Source: Ctenosaura bakeri (lineage: Eukaryota > Chordata > Lepidosauria > Squamata > Iguanidae). From it: a DNA stretch of 64,000 nucleotides. Under the pieces are notes generated by a model. The model was given only the letters and a program-made list of their open reading frames with translations, did not search any database and was not told where the DNA came from. The position numbers were made by a program, and so were the translations under genes. Position 1 is the first letter of the stretch. Each line of letters begins with the position of its first letter. Of the stretch, positions 13,115-23,774 are shown piece by piece. The stretch is from NCBI GenBank assembly GCA_948474755.1, contig CAOLHI010002132.1, forward strand, positions 124,001 to 188,000, in the 5' to 3' direction.

Positions 13115-13270
13115 TTAGAGTTCAAATCCCTACTCAGCCATGGAAATCAATGCCTCAAAGGAAGGTAAAGGAAAACTCTCTCTGAACAGATCTTGTCAAA
13201 GAAAACCCCATTATAGGTTCATGTTAGGGTTGCTAGAAGTCGGAAGCAACCTGAAGGCATACAACAGTGA
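13115..13270 (+). repeat. tRNA-derived SINE, 5'-truncated
   Basis: It starts at the B box (GTTCAAATCCC at 13120). It runs through 'ctcagccatgg', 'cagatcttgtcaaagaaaac' and the Bov-B-like tail 'agtcggaagcaacctgaagg'. The A-box head is absent. Confidence 0.7.
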
Positions 13271-14685
13271 CCATACCCTAATTAGCATTTGTGGGTTCTT
13301 CAGATCCAGAAAACTGTCATCTCTACCTTCTGTCCCCCAATTGCATATTTTTGATGAAAGGAAAGTTGATGATACAGAGGTGTTATGATAACAGCAAGTT
13401 CAAATGAAAAAAAGAATTGGGGAGAAAATGAAGGGAATCACCATGTAGGAATTCTGTACAGTGAAAGAAGAGGTATGGTGAGACGTTTTCCAGTGTCATC
13501 TTTGGAAATGCAGTCAGCGTGTTTCATTTACACAATAGACTCTTTTTTAAGTTCTTTAGGAATCTGTAGTATTCTATGCTTCTCACCAGGTAATCCAAGG
13601 AGGAGCAGCAGTCTTTGGGCCAATCTTCTGCCCCTGAGACTCTCAGGGAGCTGAAGGGACTATCAAAAACAACAAAAACAAAACAGGAAGTGACCAGAAG
13701 TCCATGTCTCATTCAGAAAAATGTGGGATTTTTTAAAATGTTAAACAATGGCAAAGGGCTACAACCTATTTAAAAGGCGAGTTACTACTCCTGGACACTT
13801 CTAAGGGAGACAAGGGGGAAAAAGAGGATTGCATTAAGGTATGCAAAAACAACCTGGGAAGCTTTACATTTCCCCAGGGCCTGTTAAAAGCAAAATTACT
13901 TCCAGTCTCCTTTTTCCTAAGTTTGGAATTACATGGTCATCAGACATTTTTACTATTAGAAAGATTTAATCAGAGTGTGATGAGAAGCATAGATGTTTTT
14001 GTTTCAATTTGGGATGATGATTGTCAGACATGACACCAAACATGTGTAGGTAGGAGCAGAAGGCACATGTACAATCATTCAACCTAATCCCAGGTTTTAT
14101 CTCCTGTGTCCATTGTACTTCCTTAGTCTACACTAGTGTAATGGTAGAATTAGGTCTCATCACATAATTGTCCATTAGCGCACATCAGAAGAAAATGACT
14201 CTTCACTCCCTAACAGCTTTTTCAGGTATGATACCAGCTATTATTAGATCCATCTCTCACCTCCTCCATCCCCTCAAAACCCATCTTTCCTACAAGCATT
14301 TTACTTAACTCTTAGACCATCTTCTCAATAGCTGCTTTTCATTTTTGCATTAAAATTTTGAAGATATTATTTGAGACCACACATATTGTTTACGATATCA
14401 AAATAAGTTTACCATGTCTAAGAGCAGCTGATGATTTGCTAATGAAGAGCTTCTAGCAGATGCATTCAACACGTTAATAGAGACTCTGTAATCTGATTTT
14501 CCCTCTTCTGCCGTTGTGTGACCTCGACCAGGGGTGAGAATTGTGTGACCTGTGGGGGCCTTTTGTGAGGTCTCTGGATCCTCTCTGTTCCTTCCATTTC
14601 TGGGACTGGAGAAATAAGTTTAAAAACAGAGATGTTAGTCTTCACAGGCCTCCAGTGGGGTATAATTCTCTATTTACCACTATTC

Positions 14686-14713
14686 TCACACACACACACA
14701 CACACACACACAC
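14686..14713. repeat. (CA)n microsatellite
   Basis: An uninterrupted CA run of about 14 units. Confidence 0.95.
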
Positions 14714-14857
14714 CTCTTTAAGCATCCCAAAACATCAACTTTCAAAGATCAGAAGGTACCAAAACATCACTGGTGTAGCCTTGTGCAATCCAATAGTTTA
14801 GTGATGAATTCTCTAGTAGAGTTAGATGTCCCTAGCACAGAATGCCATGAGATTCCT

Positions 14858-14922
14858 TAGAATGGAGCCATGGAAGTTAAAGTGGTATCAAACTGCTGTA
14901 ATTTTACAGTGCGGGTACACCT
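14858..14922. repeat. MITE fragment
   Basis: It contains GAAGTTAAAGTGGTATCAAACTGCTG, a phrase I know as the right half of a common squamate short inverted-repeat element. The left half is missing. Confidence 0.4.
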
Positions 14923-16106
14923 CTGGTCTTTGAAAGTGTAATATGTCCATTGCATAGAAGCCCACTAGGTGGGGAGGAAGAGGAGGAGGAAGCACGGGAG
15001 ACTAGCAAGAGAGTGGGGAAAAGGAGTGGTTTTACCTTCATTTTGGGCTGGCCTATTGACTGCTATCCTCAGAGCTGTCCAGCATGTGGCCTCTGGAATA
15101 CAGCCCATTATAGGGGGAAAAAATTACAAAAAGGCTGCCATCCTTCCATCTGTGTCAATATATTGAGATAGGACAGCCCATAGTTATAAACCAAGTCATT
15201 TTCACTGTTGAGTCATTGAGTGCTGGTGAAGCATTTTTGACAACCATAGGAGGACTAGGACATTTTGCCTGCTTTTCTGTGAATTATTCATCCTGCTGTA
15301 GCAGCCACCAGAGTACAGAATGCTACCACATACTGACGAGTGGTAATGTATTATCTCCCCTCCCACCTCGAATGCCATCAATATACTAGGTGAGCAGCTA
15401 TTCATCTTATTAACCACAGTCATATAATTAGCGTTTTGTCTCCTGGAGTTGCACTTGTGGAAGCGGAAGGTTCTGTACAGCACTTACAGCGTGGGTTGGC
15501 TTTTATGTATATTTTTAATGGCCTATTTATTAGTTTTTATCTGGAGGTTGAATGAGTGGAGTGTTTTGTGCTATTAAAACAGCATGGTATTCCGCCAGAG
15601 TGCCTTGTGAAATGAGCTAGCATTTAAATAAGATATAGAGAATGCACATTTCAGAACTTGTCTGCCTTGTTTCCAGTTTACCATACTAGTCAATTCTGGT
15701 TAAATTCTACCAACAGGAATAAGGTCTGGAAATCACATATGATGGAAACTTGCCATATCTGTACTCAAATCAACTGTCCCTATGTGAAGTCAGTTTGTCC
15801 TCTCTGACTAATATAGAGGGGGCAGTAAATTGTGCAATGCAACGTAATGAACCTGTCTGATAGCACAGAAACCTGTGAGTTTGAACTTCACTGTCTCCTT
15901 CCTGGGGGAAGAAGATTCCTAGTATTAATACGGGCTCAGTGACTTGTAAATGTACATAAGCATCCACAGCTATGAACTTTCATGTGGAGCATGTGCACAA
16001 ATGTTCAGTGTGAGATTTTGGACACATTTGTCATTATCTCGAGTAAAAAATGCCAGAGAATGTAAAATGGGCCGAACTTCCCTGAGCAATATTTATACAG
16101 TTGGAT

Positions 16107-16595
16107 CTAGGGATGTAATTCTTAGCTAATTTCATTATTAATGGTAGCCATGACTAATTTTAGTAATTTTCTTCCTGTTGTGAGAAAGTCGGCATAGATA
16201 TTAAACTCTTTTTGCAGTTTGGGACTTATTCTGTGTAAAATTGTGCTGCAAATAATATTTTTGCAAAGATATATTATTAAAATATTGTTTCCTGTGCACA
16301 AAATGCTGTAGTTAAGGATTCCTTCTGTGCAAAATTCGCACTTTTCTTCCCACAGAAAGCAGCAAGTTCTGCACAGGAAACAATGTTTTCTGCATAGAAA
16401 ACAGTATTTCTGATTATTTTCTGTGCAGTTTTCTGCACAAAAATACCATGTGAGAATTTTGTGCAGTTTAAGTCCCAAACTGAAAAGATTCTCATCAGTC
16501 CTCATCAGGGTTTCCCAATCTTCAGGAAACATGTTTTTGACTGGGTTTTTTTTTCCCAATTTTTTTTTAAAATATTACTTCCATCTGTAGCATCC
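16107..16595. repeat. AT-rich element rich in TTTTCTGCACA words, family X copy 2
   Basis: It opens with CTAGGGATGTAAT and contains at least six TT(C/G)TGCA(C/T)A-type words on both strands, giving a reading frame that is pure repeat. The right end is diverged (ATTACTTCCATCTG). Compare 608-971 and 56541-56876. Confidence 0.35.
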
Positions 16596-17507
16596 AGATA
16601 TTTCTATATGTAAGTGGAAGGGCTGTGTTCATTCACAAAAGGGACTGAAATCAGCTAAAAGGTGCTGCCAAAGGAATAGGGGGAGGTGTTTTTTCTCAAG
16701 TTTCCCAACCAAAGACATCCACCCCAAACTCTTCTCTGTTCCAGAAATTTCTAAAGAGCAGATTTTCAGGAAACATGACAAGGGAAAAGCTCACAAATGT
16801 CGCTTTCCCTTATGTTCAGCAGTTTTGTGTGAGCAGAGTTCGATGCATGGGAGCTATGGCTCTGATCTGTAGCATCTGCGTGCATTTTATGCATTTTGTT
16901 CAACCAAAACTGATTAACTGATGTGTATGCCACCTAACTCACCTATTCCATATTATCACTTGAGCATGGGCAGATTGAGTAAATAGTGTCTCAAAATCCC
17001 CAGCCTATGTCTTCATGTGAATGTGCTGAATCACCAGTGTATATACGTATAGTTCTATCCCAGTGGTGCTGTCACCTAACTTAACATGCAGAAATATCCT
17101 GCGACCTTTTTTGAGAAGAGCTGGTCCATTTTCATCCATGCAGCATTTTCAGAGCTGCCTCAAGAGCCCTGAATGGGAAATGTTAATGCAATCTAGTCCT
17201 TACCTGTTTTTGTCTCTAATAATTAATGGGGCAAACATTGGATAGTTCTGCCTCACTGAGGCCATTTCAGCACAAATGAATGTGTAGCATCAGACTGAAA
17301 AATATTCCAGATGTGAGCATTGGTTTTGTATCTGATTCCTATGTGTTTAACTGAAAACGGTTTAAGAGATTCTTAAAACATTATCAGAAAGCACAGTTGT
17401 TAAATGAGGTTGCAGTATGATTTGTATATATTTAGTAACTTTTTAACTAGTTTTATTAAGAAGAGAGTATCTGTCCATCCCTATATCAACTGTGCTGGGT
17501 ATTTTTG

Positions 17508-17527
17508 GTGATGATGATGATGATGAC
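17508..17527. repeat. (GAT)n short microsatellite
   Basis: Six GAT units just upstream of the last NBAS exon. A similar GAT run is at about 26090-26122. Confidence 0.85.
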
Positions 17528-17622
17528 AGCTGTTTGTCTGTTTTTTTAAAAACAATAAATGTTATATTCTGATAATGCAGCCACACAAAGTATTCATAGC
17601 ATCTCATTATTCACCTCTGTAG

Positions 17623-17898
17623 GTTGATGACTCCAACTGTGACTCTGAACTTCTTTCTTTGCTCCTGGATAAGAAACTAGTGGTGAAGTGCATCTCCACT
17701 ATCTATTACCCTCACTTGGTTAACCATTTGCTGACCAAGCAAGAGGAGGGACGCTGGAATGTTGAAGAAATTGCAAAACAATTGCAAGAAACAGGCTTCA
17801 CCGCAGAGGCAGGTTCACTCCTGATGGCTTGTAAAGGGACCCATCCTGCACTCCAAACCTTTAATGCTACCCTCAGCGCTGTCAAGCATTGGATTTAA
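17623..17898 (+). CDS. NBAS: NBAS terminal coding exon (91 codons plus stop)
   Basis: The acceptor CACCTCTGTAG precedes GTTGATGACTCC, and the frame continues phase 0 from the exon at 2816-2944. It encodes VDDSNCDSELLSLLLD, then KCISTIYYPHLVNHLL, GRWNVEEIAKQLQETGF and AEAGSLLMACKGTHPALQTF, ending in AVKHWI and TAA. The order (DSNCD.ELLSLLLD.KL.VKC, GRW..EE, AEAGSLL...GTH, final ..HW.) follows the vertebrate NBAS C-terminus as I remember it, where the human protein ends in QHWV. This tail lies beyond the Sec39-type region and has no catalytic residues. No frameshift or premature stop is present. The gene continues upstream of the window. Confidence 0.85.
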   Translation, partial: VDDSNCDSELLSLLLDKKLVVKCISTIYYPHLVNHLLTKQEEGRWNVEEIAKQLQETGFTAEAGSLLMACKGTHPALQTFNATLSAVKHWI

Positions 17899-18425
17899 AT
17901 GGCAACTCTTCTCAAGTTACCCTGGATGCCTGAACTATATACTGCTGCTGCTGCCCCACTGTCAACTGGATATCTTTCTTTAGAGACATTTTATAACACA
18001 TATGTTTCTGTCTAATCACTGTTGTTTAGCGTTGCCTAAAATCTTAACAATGTACGTACTAAAATACTTCCTTATTGTGCCTCCCCATCCTATCAGTAGC
18101 TCTTACCATACAGGGAGGACATAGCTGACTGAAGGTCACATTCAGCTTAACCCATGAATGATGTTCTGATAAAGAAATAGTTTGCAGATTGTGTCATAAT
18201 GAAAAGTGATGATATTCCACACCTGCAGCTCCAATGTGGAAATATGCATATAATTGAAAGAAGAGGTACAGAAGACTAATAATAATATAACTTCAAAAAG
18301 AAAAGTCTGAAATGTTCGTTTAAAGATTTGTAATAGTTTCTGTGTCAGACTATTTGGAAGTTACTTTGTCAATTGATTATCTTGCTTCAATTAATTAAAG
18401 TCTTTCCATTAAACCAAATAGAGCT
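17899..18425 (+). other. NBAS: NBAS 3' UTR with two poly(A) signals
   Basis: AT-rich sequence follows the TAA stop. ATTAAA occurs at 18394-18399 and again at 18408-18413. A T/GT-rich stretch (ATTTTGTGGCTGTTTTTTT) at about 18428-18448 would serve as the downstream element, so cleavage near 18420-18430 is likely. The exact site is inferred. Confidence 0.6.
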
Positions 18426-18429
18426 TCTA

Positions 18430-19075
18430 TTTTGTGGCTGTTTTTTTCCCCCTCAAAAAATAAAAAATTATCTTATTTTATGGAAGGTTAGGTTTGGGCC
18501 ATGACTGCTCTGCTTGATGCACTTGTACTTACAGAGTGTTTAACTGAACCATTTCTGCTTTCTTTAGAGAAAAATATATTCTTTAATTTTCTGTGGGTGT
18601 AATAACAGGCCTACTTTTGTTGATAGGAGGAAAGGAAAACTTCCCTTCCACTTATTCACATAATCTACATACATAGCCCAGTACTGAGATTGTTAAGGTG
18701 AAACTGATCTGAATGCTCAGGGAAACAGGCCATGCATTCTGTGGTGCGGTAGCCACTTGAAAATACAAGTGATTTATAAAAGGCCTTTGGTATTGTAACT
18801 GGCTTTGATGGTGATTATTTCTTTTTATTGATGCACTTTTAATTGCGCATTTCATCGGTTGAAAATGTTTACATAATATTTATTATTATTTAATTTTTAC
18901 CACTGCTAACCAACATAAGTGCCACTCTTGATAACCAGTGCAAACATTCAAGGGGTGCTGCCTCGTAAAGTAAACACACGACAATTTGAATGGAATAAAA
19001 AAGCCACAACTGTAGAAGGCTTGGCTTGCATGGGGTTGGATCCAGGCATTGACTGACCCACCAGCTAACAGATGT
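18430..19075. other. Spacer between NBAS and the DIRS element
   Basis: About 650 bp of AT-rich sequence without a supported gene. The minus-strand frames here are short and unremarkable. Confidence 0.6.
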
Positions 19076-19233
19076 TCTTCTTCGTGGTCTCTGTGCCTTC
19101 ATACACTAGGAGCTTTAGCGCCTGCGCGGTAGCGTTCGGAAACTTCTAGAGCTTGTTCGCTTGGCGGGAACCCCTCCCCCACGCCGGTACTGCGCATGCT
19201 CCTCCCGCCGAGCAACGGTCTCTCCTCAGTTCT
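19076..19233 (+). repeat. DIRS left inverted terminal repeat
   Basis: Bases 19104-19233 are the exact reverse complement, by eye, of 24974-25103. The outer 28 bp match the right end only partly. It is GC-rich (TTAGCGCCTGCGCGGTAGCG) and presumably holds the promoter; no TATA box is evident. Confidence 0.9.
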
Positions 19234-19407
19234 TTCTCGTCCGCCGCCGCGTACGGAAGGTTCTTTAGTTTGTTCCTCTCACGTCGTGCTTGGCTTGCTG
19301 TTTTTTTCACGGTTTTACGGACTTTCGGACTGTCTTTGACCTCTCTTTCGGACTCCCCCTTCGGTTTTCGTCTTTTTGGATTTCGGAGTTTGGCGTTTCT
19401 TCGTCTT

Positions 19408-21859
19408 ATGTCCGCGCTCTTTAAGAAGTGCGTGTCCTGCGGCCGCAAGGTTGCCCTCAACGACGGCCATAAGGAGTGTCTCTTCTGTTTGGGCGAGTCC
19501 CACAACATCCGGACTTGCCCAATTTGCAGGGATTTTACTCCGCAAACTCTTCGCAACCGCTCCGCGAGACTCAAATCTTATTGTTGGGAACAGTCTCTGC
19601 GGGCGATAGACGAGACCTCCACTTCCAAGATGGCCGACAAGAAGACGACCACGCCATCGACGGTATCGGCGGCTGCCGTTCCGTCCACCTCGTCGGTATC
19701 GGGCTCGGTACCGGCGAAACGCCGATTTCGGCGTTACCGAGGATCCCGAAGCTGTCGGCGGCTGCCAAGTCAGCGAAAGGATCCTCGACGGCGAGGAAGG
19801 CTGAGGCTCCCCTTACGGAGACGCCTGCAAAAAAGCGCCCTGCTCCGGACGGAGGCAAGGGCAAGGAGAAGGAGAAGAAGAAGAAGAAGAAGGAAAAGAA
19901 GCGCTCCCCGGCTGGGGACGCTCAACCTCCTACTCCTCCTCCTACTCAGCAGCCTTCCAAAGGGCGAGGCGAGTCCGTCGACCTCTCGGAGGATGAGATC
20001 GAGGACGTTCCCCAACAGCGCCCGGACTCGCCTGTGGCAGACCCTCCAACCCTGGTGGAGGAGCGCCACCGCCCTCTTAGCCGTCGCAGGTCGGCCGACC
20101 TGCAGCAGAGAGAGCCCTCTGCTTCTCCGGAGCGGCGTTCGACCTCCTTCAGGTCCCGGTCCCGCTCTTCCGAGCGTCCGGTGGCCTCGCCGCCTCCGAG
20201 GGAGACAAGAGAGGAACAACCTCGCTCGTCTGCCTCCAGATACACCTCGGCGTCCTACGTGGCCAGGTACGCGAGGGAATCTGAATGGAGAGAGCGCCCG
20301 GCCTCCTATCGGTCGCATTCGCCATCGTACCGAGATCGGTACCATCGTGGCCCGAGTCGCTGGGAGACCTTCCGGAGGTCCCGGTCACCTCGTCGACAGC
20401 GCGAATCGCGCTCGCCTAGAGGGGACGAGGCTCGGTACCGTCGACGCCGAAGCCGATCTCCGTCGGACCGCCGCTCCTTCAGCCGCTCTCCCTCTCCTCG
20501 ATATCATAGGGCGAGGGAGCCTTCACCACGGTATCGGGCGATATCGCCACCTCCTAGGGTCACGGCAACGGCGACGCGCCCTACGGAGTCGGTGGTGACT
20601 GAGCGGGCTACGACGACGTCAGCCTGCCAGACTACCCCGGTCACCACCAAGAGGGTGAAGTCAGTGGTCAGCCATCCCAAGCGGGACGCTGCTGCTACCA
20701 CCGCCCCGGCTGCGGAGAAGCCTAGGAAGGCAACACCTGCGGCGACTACGAAGGAGCCGGAGAGCGAGCGGCGAGAGGACTCACCGAGCTCGGAGTCGTA
20801 CGACTCGAGTGCGGAGTCTGAGGTGTCTGAGGCGGCCTCCCAGGAGTCTCCTCCGTTGGGATTCGGGGACCCGATCCCAGATTCTGCTCCAGAGGACGTC
20901 CACCAGTTCTCTGCGATGCTGCTCCGCATGGCCACTACCCTCGGCCTTAAGATCGCCGATGCGGAGCCGGAGGATGACGATCCAGCCTTCTCCGTTTTCG
21001 AGGAGAAGCGACCTTCCACGGCCCCGCTGCCTCTCCTGCCCCGGGTATCCAGACTGGTGAAGGCCGCCTGGGATAGACCGGCCTCGGCTCAGCCGATACC
21101 GCAGCGGTTAGAACACCTCTACCGGGTGCAGAAGGATAACGCCGGTTATCTATTTAATCACCCTGCACCGAACTCTGTGGTCGTCGAGTCCGCGCAGACG
21201 AAGGGCTCCGGCAGGCAACACACCACCCCGCCGGACAAAGAGGGCAGGAAGTTGGACGCCTACGCAAGGAGGTTCTATTCAGCTGCCTCCTTGCAGATCA
21301 GGCTGTCCAACACTCAGGCTTGCCTCGCGGCATACCTGAAGAAAGTGCTCGATCGCCTGCAACCAGCGATGGAAGCGGTACCGGAGGACATCCGCCAAGC
21401 CTCCTCCGTGATCTTCAATGAGGCTATCTCCATCGCTCGGCACCAGATGGCCTCCTCCCGGCACGCAGTGGAGATCGCCTCCCGGGTCATGGCGGATCCG
21501 TCGGCCTTCGCCGCCATGCTTGGCTTCGACCGGCCGACATCCAGGAGGACACCAGAAGGAGGATTGAAGATCTCCCCTTCGACGGTGAAGGCCTATTCAA
21601 TTCGTCCACAGACGAAGCTTTGGACAATCTCGTCAAGGCGAGACTGACCGCAAAAAAGATCGGGCTGCAGCCGGCCACGCAGACCCGCAGGGCCTCCACC
21701 TTCCGACCATCCTGGCGACGATCTTCCACCTCGTCGTTCCAGCTTTCGGCCCAGTCTGGACAGTCGAGACCGTCCTCCGGCTCATCGGCCAGACGCACGA
21801 TTAGGCGGCGCCCGCCTTCGTCGAAGAAGTCCTCCTCCGAGACAAAGTCTCGGTTTTGA
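19408..21859 (+). pseudogene. gag: DIRS gag, two apparent 1-bp frame breaks
   Basis: Gag binds element RNA. The chosen start is ATG 19408 (MSALFKKCVSCGRK), which puts a Cys/His cluster (CVSC...CLFC...CPIC) at residues 8-44. The frame then jumps by -1 at about 19717 (GCGAAACGCC) and again at about 21531 (GACCGGCCGAC); one missing base at each point would explain it. The middle part has a Lys run (KEKEKKKKKKEKK, about 19870) and a long Arg-Ser-rich stretch (about 20100-20530, RSRSRS and RRSRSPS) resembling an SR-protein domain. The conserved DIRS Gag C-terminal half follows (PRVSRLVKAAWDRP, YRVQKDNAGYLFNHP, GRKLDAYARRFYSAA). The last part, DLPFDGEGLF...TDEALDNLVKARL, ends at TGA 21857-21859. 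No classic slippery heptamer is present at either break, so decay or sequencing error is preferred over programmed frameshifting. Confidence 0.82.
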
Positions 21860-21860
21860 C

Positions 21861-23774
21861 GTGCCTGGCAGGACCCACCAATACCCACTCTTCAGCCTAC
21901 CATCAGCGCTCGGAGACCGACCGACTCTCGCTCGACACCTAGCGGAGTGGCAGTATGTCACTACGGACTCTTGGGTGCTTTCCATCGTCCGTCTTGGCTA
22001 CGCCATCGAGTTTCTCGATATTCCTCCTCGCGGCGTTTATTACTCCACGCCGTCGAGTCCGGCCCTCCTGGAAGAGATCCAATCCCTCCTCCAGAAAGGG
22101 GCGATCGAGCGGCTCCCGCAAGAGGCCAAGACCACCGGCTTCTTCTCCAGGTACTTCACGGTACCGAAAGCCGACGGTACCCTCCGGCCGATCCTAGACC
22201 TCAGAGGGGTGAACTACTACATCCGCCCCAAAAGGTTCAAGATGGTCACGATACCGTCGATCCTACCCTTCCTACATCGAGGGGACTGGTTCGCCTCCAT
22301 CGATCTCCGAGACGCATACTTCCATATCGCCATTCGCCCGCAGCACAGACGGTACCTCCGCTTCGCAGTCGACGACACCTGTTACCAGTACAAGGTGCTG
22401 CCGTTCGGACTCTCGACTGCCCCAAGGGTCTTCACCAAGTGCATGGCCCCGGTGGTATCCTACCTGCGGACGAAGGACGCTTCCGTCTTCCCCTACCTCG
22501 ACGATTGGCTGTTGGTGGCGTCCTGCAAACAGAGATTTTACCACGACGTCCACATGACGTTGTCACTCCTGACCCGCCTTGGTCTACGAGTGAATCCGAA
22601 GAAGTCCCACCTCGAGCCGGCGAGGATCTTGGACTTCATCGGGGCGACGCTCGACTCGACCTCCGCCAGGGCGTACCTACCAGAGTCTCGAGCACAAACC
22701 TTGATCCGGGCCGCCGCTCACGCTCGTACGGCCCCGACGTTATCTGCGAGAAGCGTCCAGCAGCTCTTGGGCTACATGGCTGCGACGACCGCTGTGACAT
22801 ATCTCGCCAGGCTGAGAGCAAGACCTCTTCAACACTGGTTCGTCCGCATATTCGACCCCCTGCGAGACGAACAGACACTCCGACTGCAGCTGCCGGGAGA
22901 CGTCCGCTCATCCCTCCGATGGTGGCAGTCGCGACGCAATCTCATGTCGGGGATGCCTTTCCAACAGCCGACACCGAAGGTGACGGTAACGACCGACGCC
23001 TCCCTGTATGGATGGGGTGCCCACTGCGGCGATCTCAGAGTCCGCGACAGATGGACCGACGACGAGACCGCTCTCCATATCAACGCGCTGGAGCTGCTCG
23101 CCGTCTGGAAAGCCCTACGGGCGTTCCGCCATGCCGTGGCGGGGCGCACGGTCCTGATTCTGACGGACAACACCACCGCCGTCTGCTACATCAACAGACA
23201 AGGTGGGACTCATTCCACGACCCTGCTCGACATCGCGCTCGGCCTGTGGGAATGGTGCATTCGCCTGCACACGCATCCCGTGGCGGTTCACCTGGCCGGG
23301 CAGGAGAACACCACGGCAGACGCCCTCAGCAGGGACACTTCATCCCATCACGAATGGTCTCTCTCCGGAGAGGCGTTCAGACTGATTCGGGACCGCTGGG
23401 GCGAACCATCGATCGACCTCTTCGCGACCAGGGAAAACGCGAAGTGTCGCCGATTCTGTTCCAGAGCGGGCCACGATCGTGCCTCCATCGGGGACGCTTT
23501 CCAGTTTCCGTGGACCGGGGAACTCCTCTACGCGTTCCCGCCGTTCCCGCTGCTCGGCCGGACGATATCGAAGATCCTCGCCGACCGAGCCGACGCGATC
23601 CTGGTAGCCCCGTACTGGCCGAGGCAACATTGGTTCGCACCCCTGCTACAAGCCGCGCGAGACGACCTGCTCCGGTTGCCACCGACACCGGACCTGCTCT
23701 CCCACTCCGGCGGCCGAGTCCTCCATCCGGACCTGCCACGCCTGGCCCTCCATGCCTGGAGGATATCGCACTAG
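21861..23774 (+). CDS. pol: DIRS pol ORF: reverse transcriptase, RNase H, methyltransferase-like domain
   Basis: An open frame of 637 codons ends at TAG 23772-23774. No ATG lies near the start: the frame is open upstream to 21648, overlapping the gag 3' end, and 21861 is a GTG, so the true start or fusion mode is unknown. Residues about 90-230 are RT: FTVPKADGTLRPILDLR, SIDLRDAYFHI with Asp148, LPFGLSTAPRVF and the catalytic YLDD with Asp214/Asp215. Residues 375-490 are RNase H, with Asp379 (TTDASLYGWG), Glu411 (NALELLAVWKAL), Asp436 (LTDNTTAV) and Asp487 (ADALSRD) all present. From about residue 515 comes the DIRS methyltransferase-like part (IDLFATRENAKCRRFCSR, YAFPPFPLL, VAPYWPRQHWF). No stop interrupts these domains and the key residues are kept. 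Confidence 0.92.
   Translation: MPGRTHQYPLFSLPSALGDRPTLARHLAEWQYVTTDSWVLSIVRLGYAIEFLDIPPRGVYYSTPSSPALLEEIQSLLQKGAIERLPQEAKTTGFFSRYFTVPKADGTLRPILDLRGVNYYIRPKRFKMVTIPSILPFLHRGDWFASIDLRDAYFHIAIRPQHRRYLRFAVDDTCYQYKVLPFGLSTAPRVFTKCMAPVVSYLRTKDASVFPYLDDWLLVASCKQRFYHDVHMTLSLLTRLGLRVNPKKSHLEPARILDFIGATLDSTSARAYLPESRAQTLIRAAAHARTAPTLSARSVQQLLGYMAATTAVTYLARLRARPLQHWFVRIFDPLRDEQTLRLQLPGDVRSSLRWWQSRRNLMSGMPFQQPTPKVTVTTDASLYGWGAHCGDLRVRDRWTDDETALHINALELLAVWKALRAFRHAVAGRTVLILTDNTTAVCYINRQGGTHSTTLLDIALGLWEWCIRLHTHPVAVHLAGQENTTADALSRDTSSHHEWSLSGEAFRLIRDRWGEPSIDLFATRENAKCRRFCSRAGHDRASIGDAFQFPWTGELLYAFPPFPLLGRTISKILADRADAILVAPYWPRQHWFAPLLQAARDDLLRLPPTPDLLSHSGGRVLHPDLPRLALHAWRISH

Larger units (their letters stand above)
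2945..17622 (+). other. NBAS: NBAS last intron, 14,678 bp
   Basis: It starts GTATGA and ends CACCTCTGTAG. It carries a foldback repeat (3.4 kb), an LTR-like stretch (5.4 kb), LINE fragments (7.6 and 8.0-11.0 kb), a SINE (13.1 kb) and an AT-rich inverted-repeat element (16.1 kb). The remaining stretches (3.6-5.4, 5.75-7.59, 11.0-13.1 and 13.3-16.1 kb) show only short chance reading frames and simple A/T runs, apart from the small repeats listed separately. Confidence 0.75.

Noticed and set aside
19770..20345. Minus-strand frames of 191 and more codons across gag and pol
   Set aside because: GC-rich shadow frames of the DIRS coding sequence, with no motifs of their own.
19153..20598. 481-codon frame treated as one protein
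   Set aside because: Only the part from 19408 to about 19717 is gag. The N-terminal part translates the inverted repeat, and the Arg/Leu-rich part after 19720 is gag read in the wrong frame.
21947..23761. Long frame upstream of the recombinase as part of one 946-codon protein
   Set aside because: It is the pol coding region read in another register (Arg/Pro/Ser-rich, no motifs). Only the part after about 23762 has recombinase domains.
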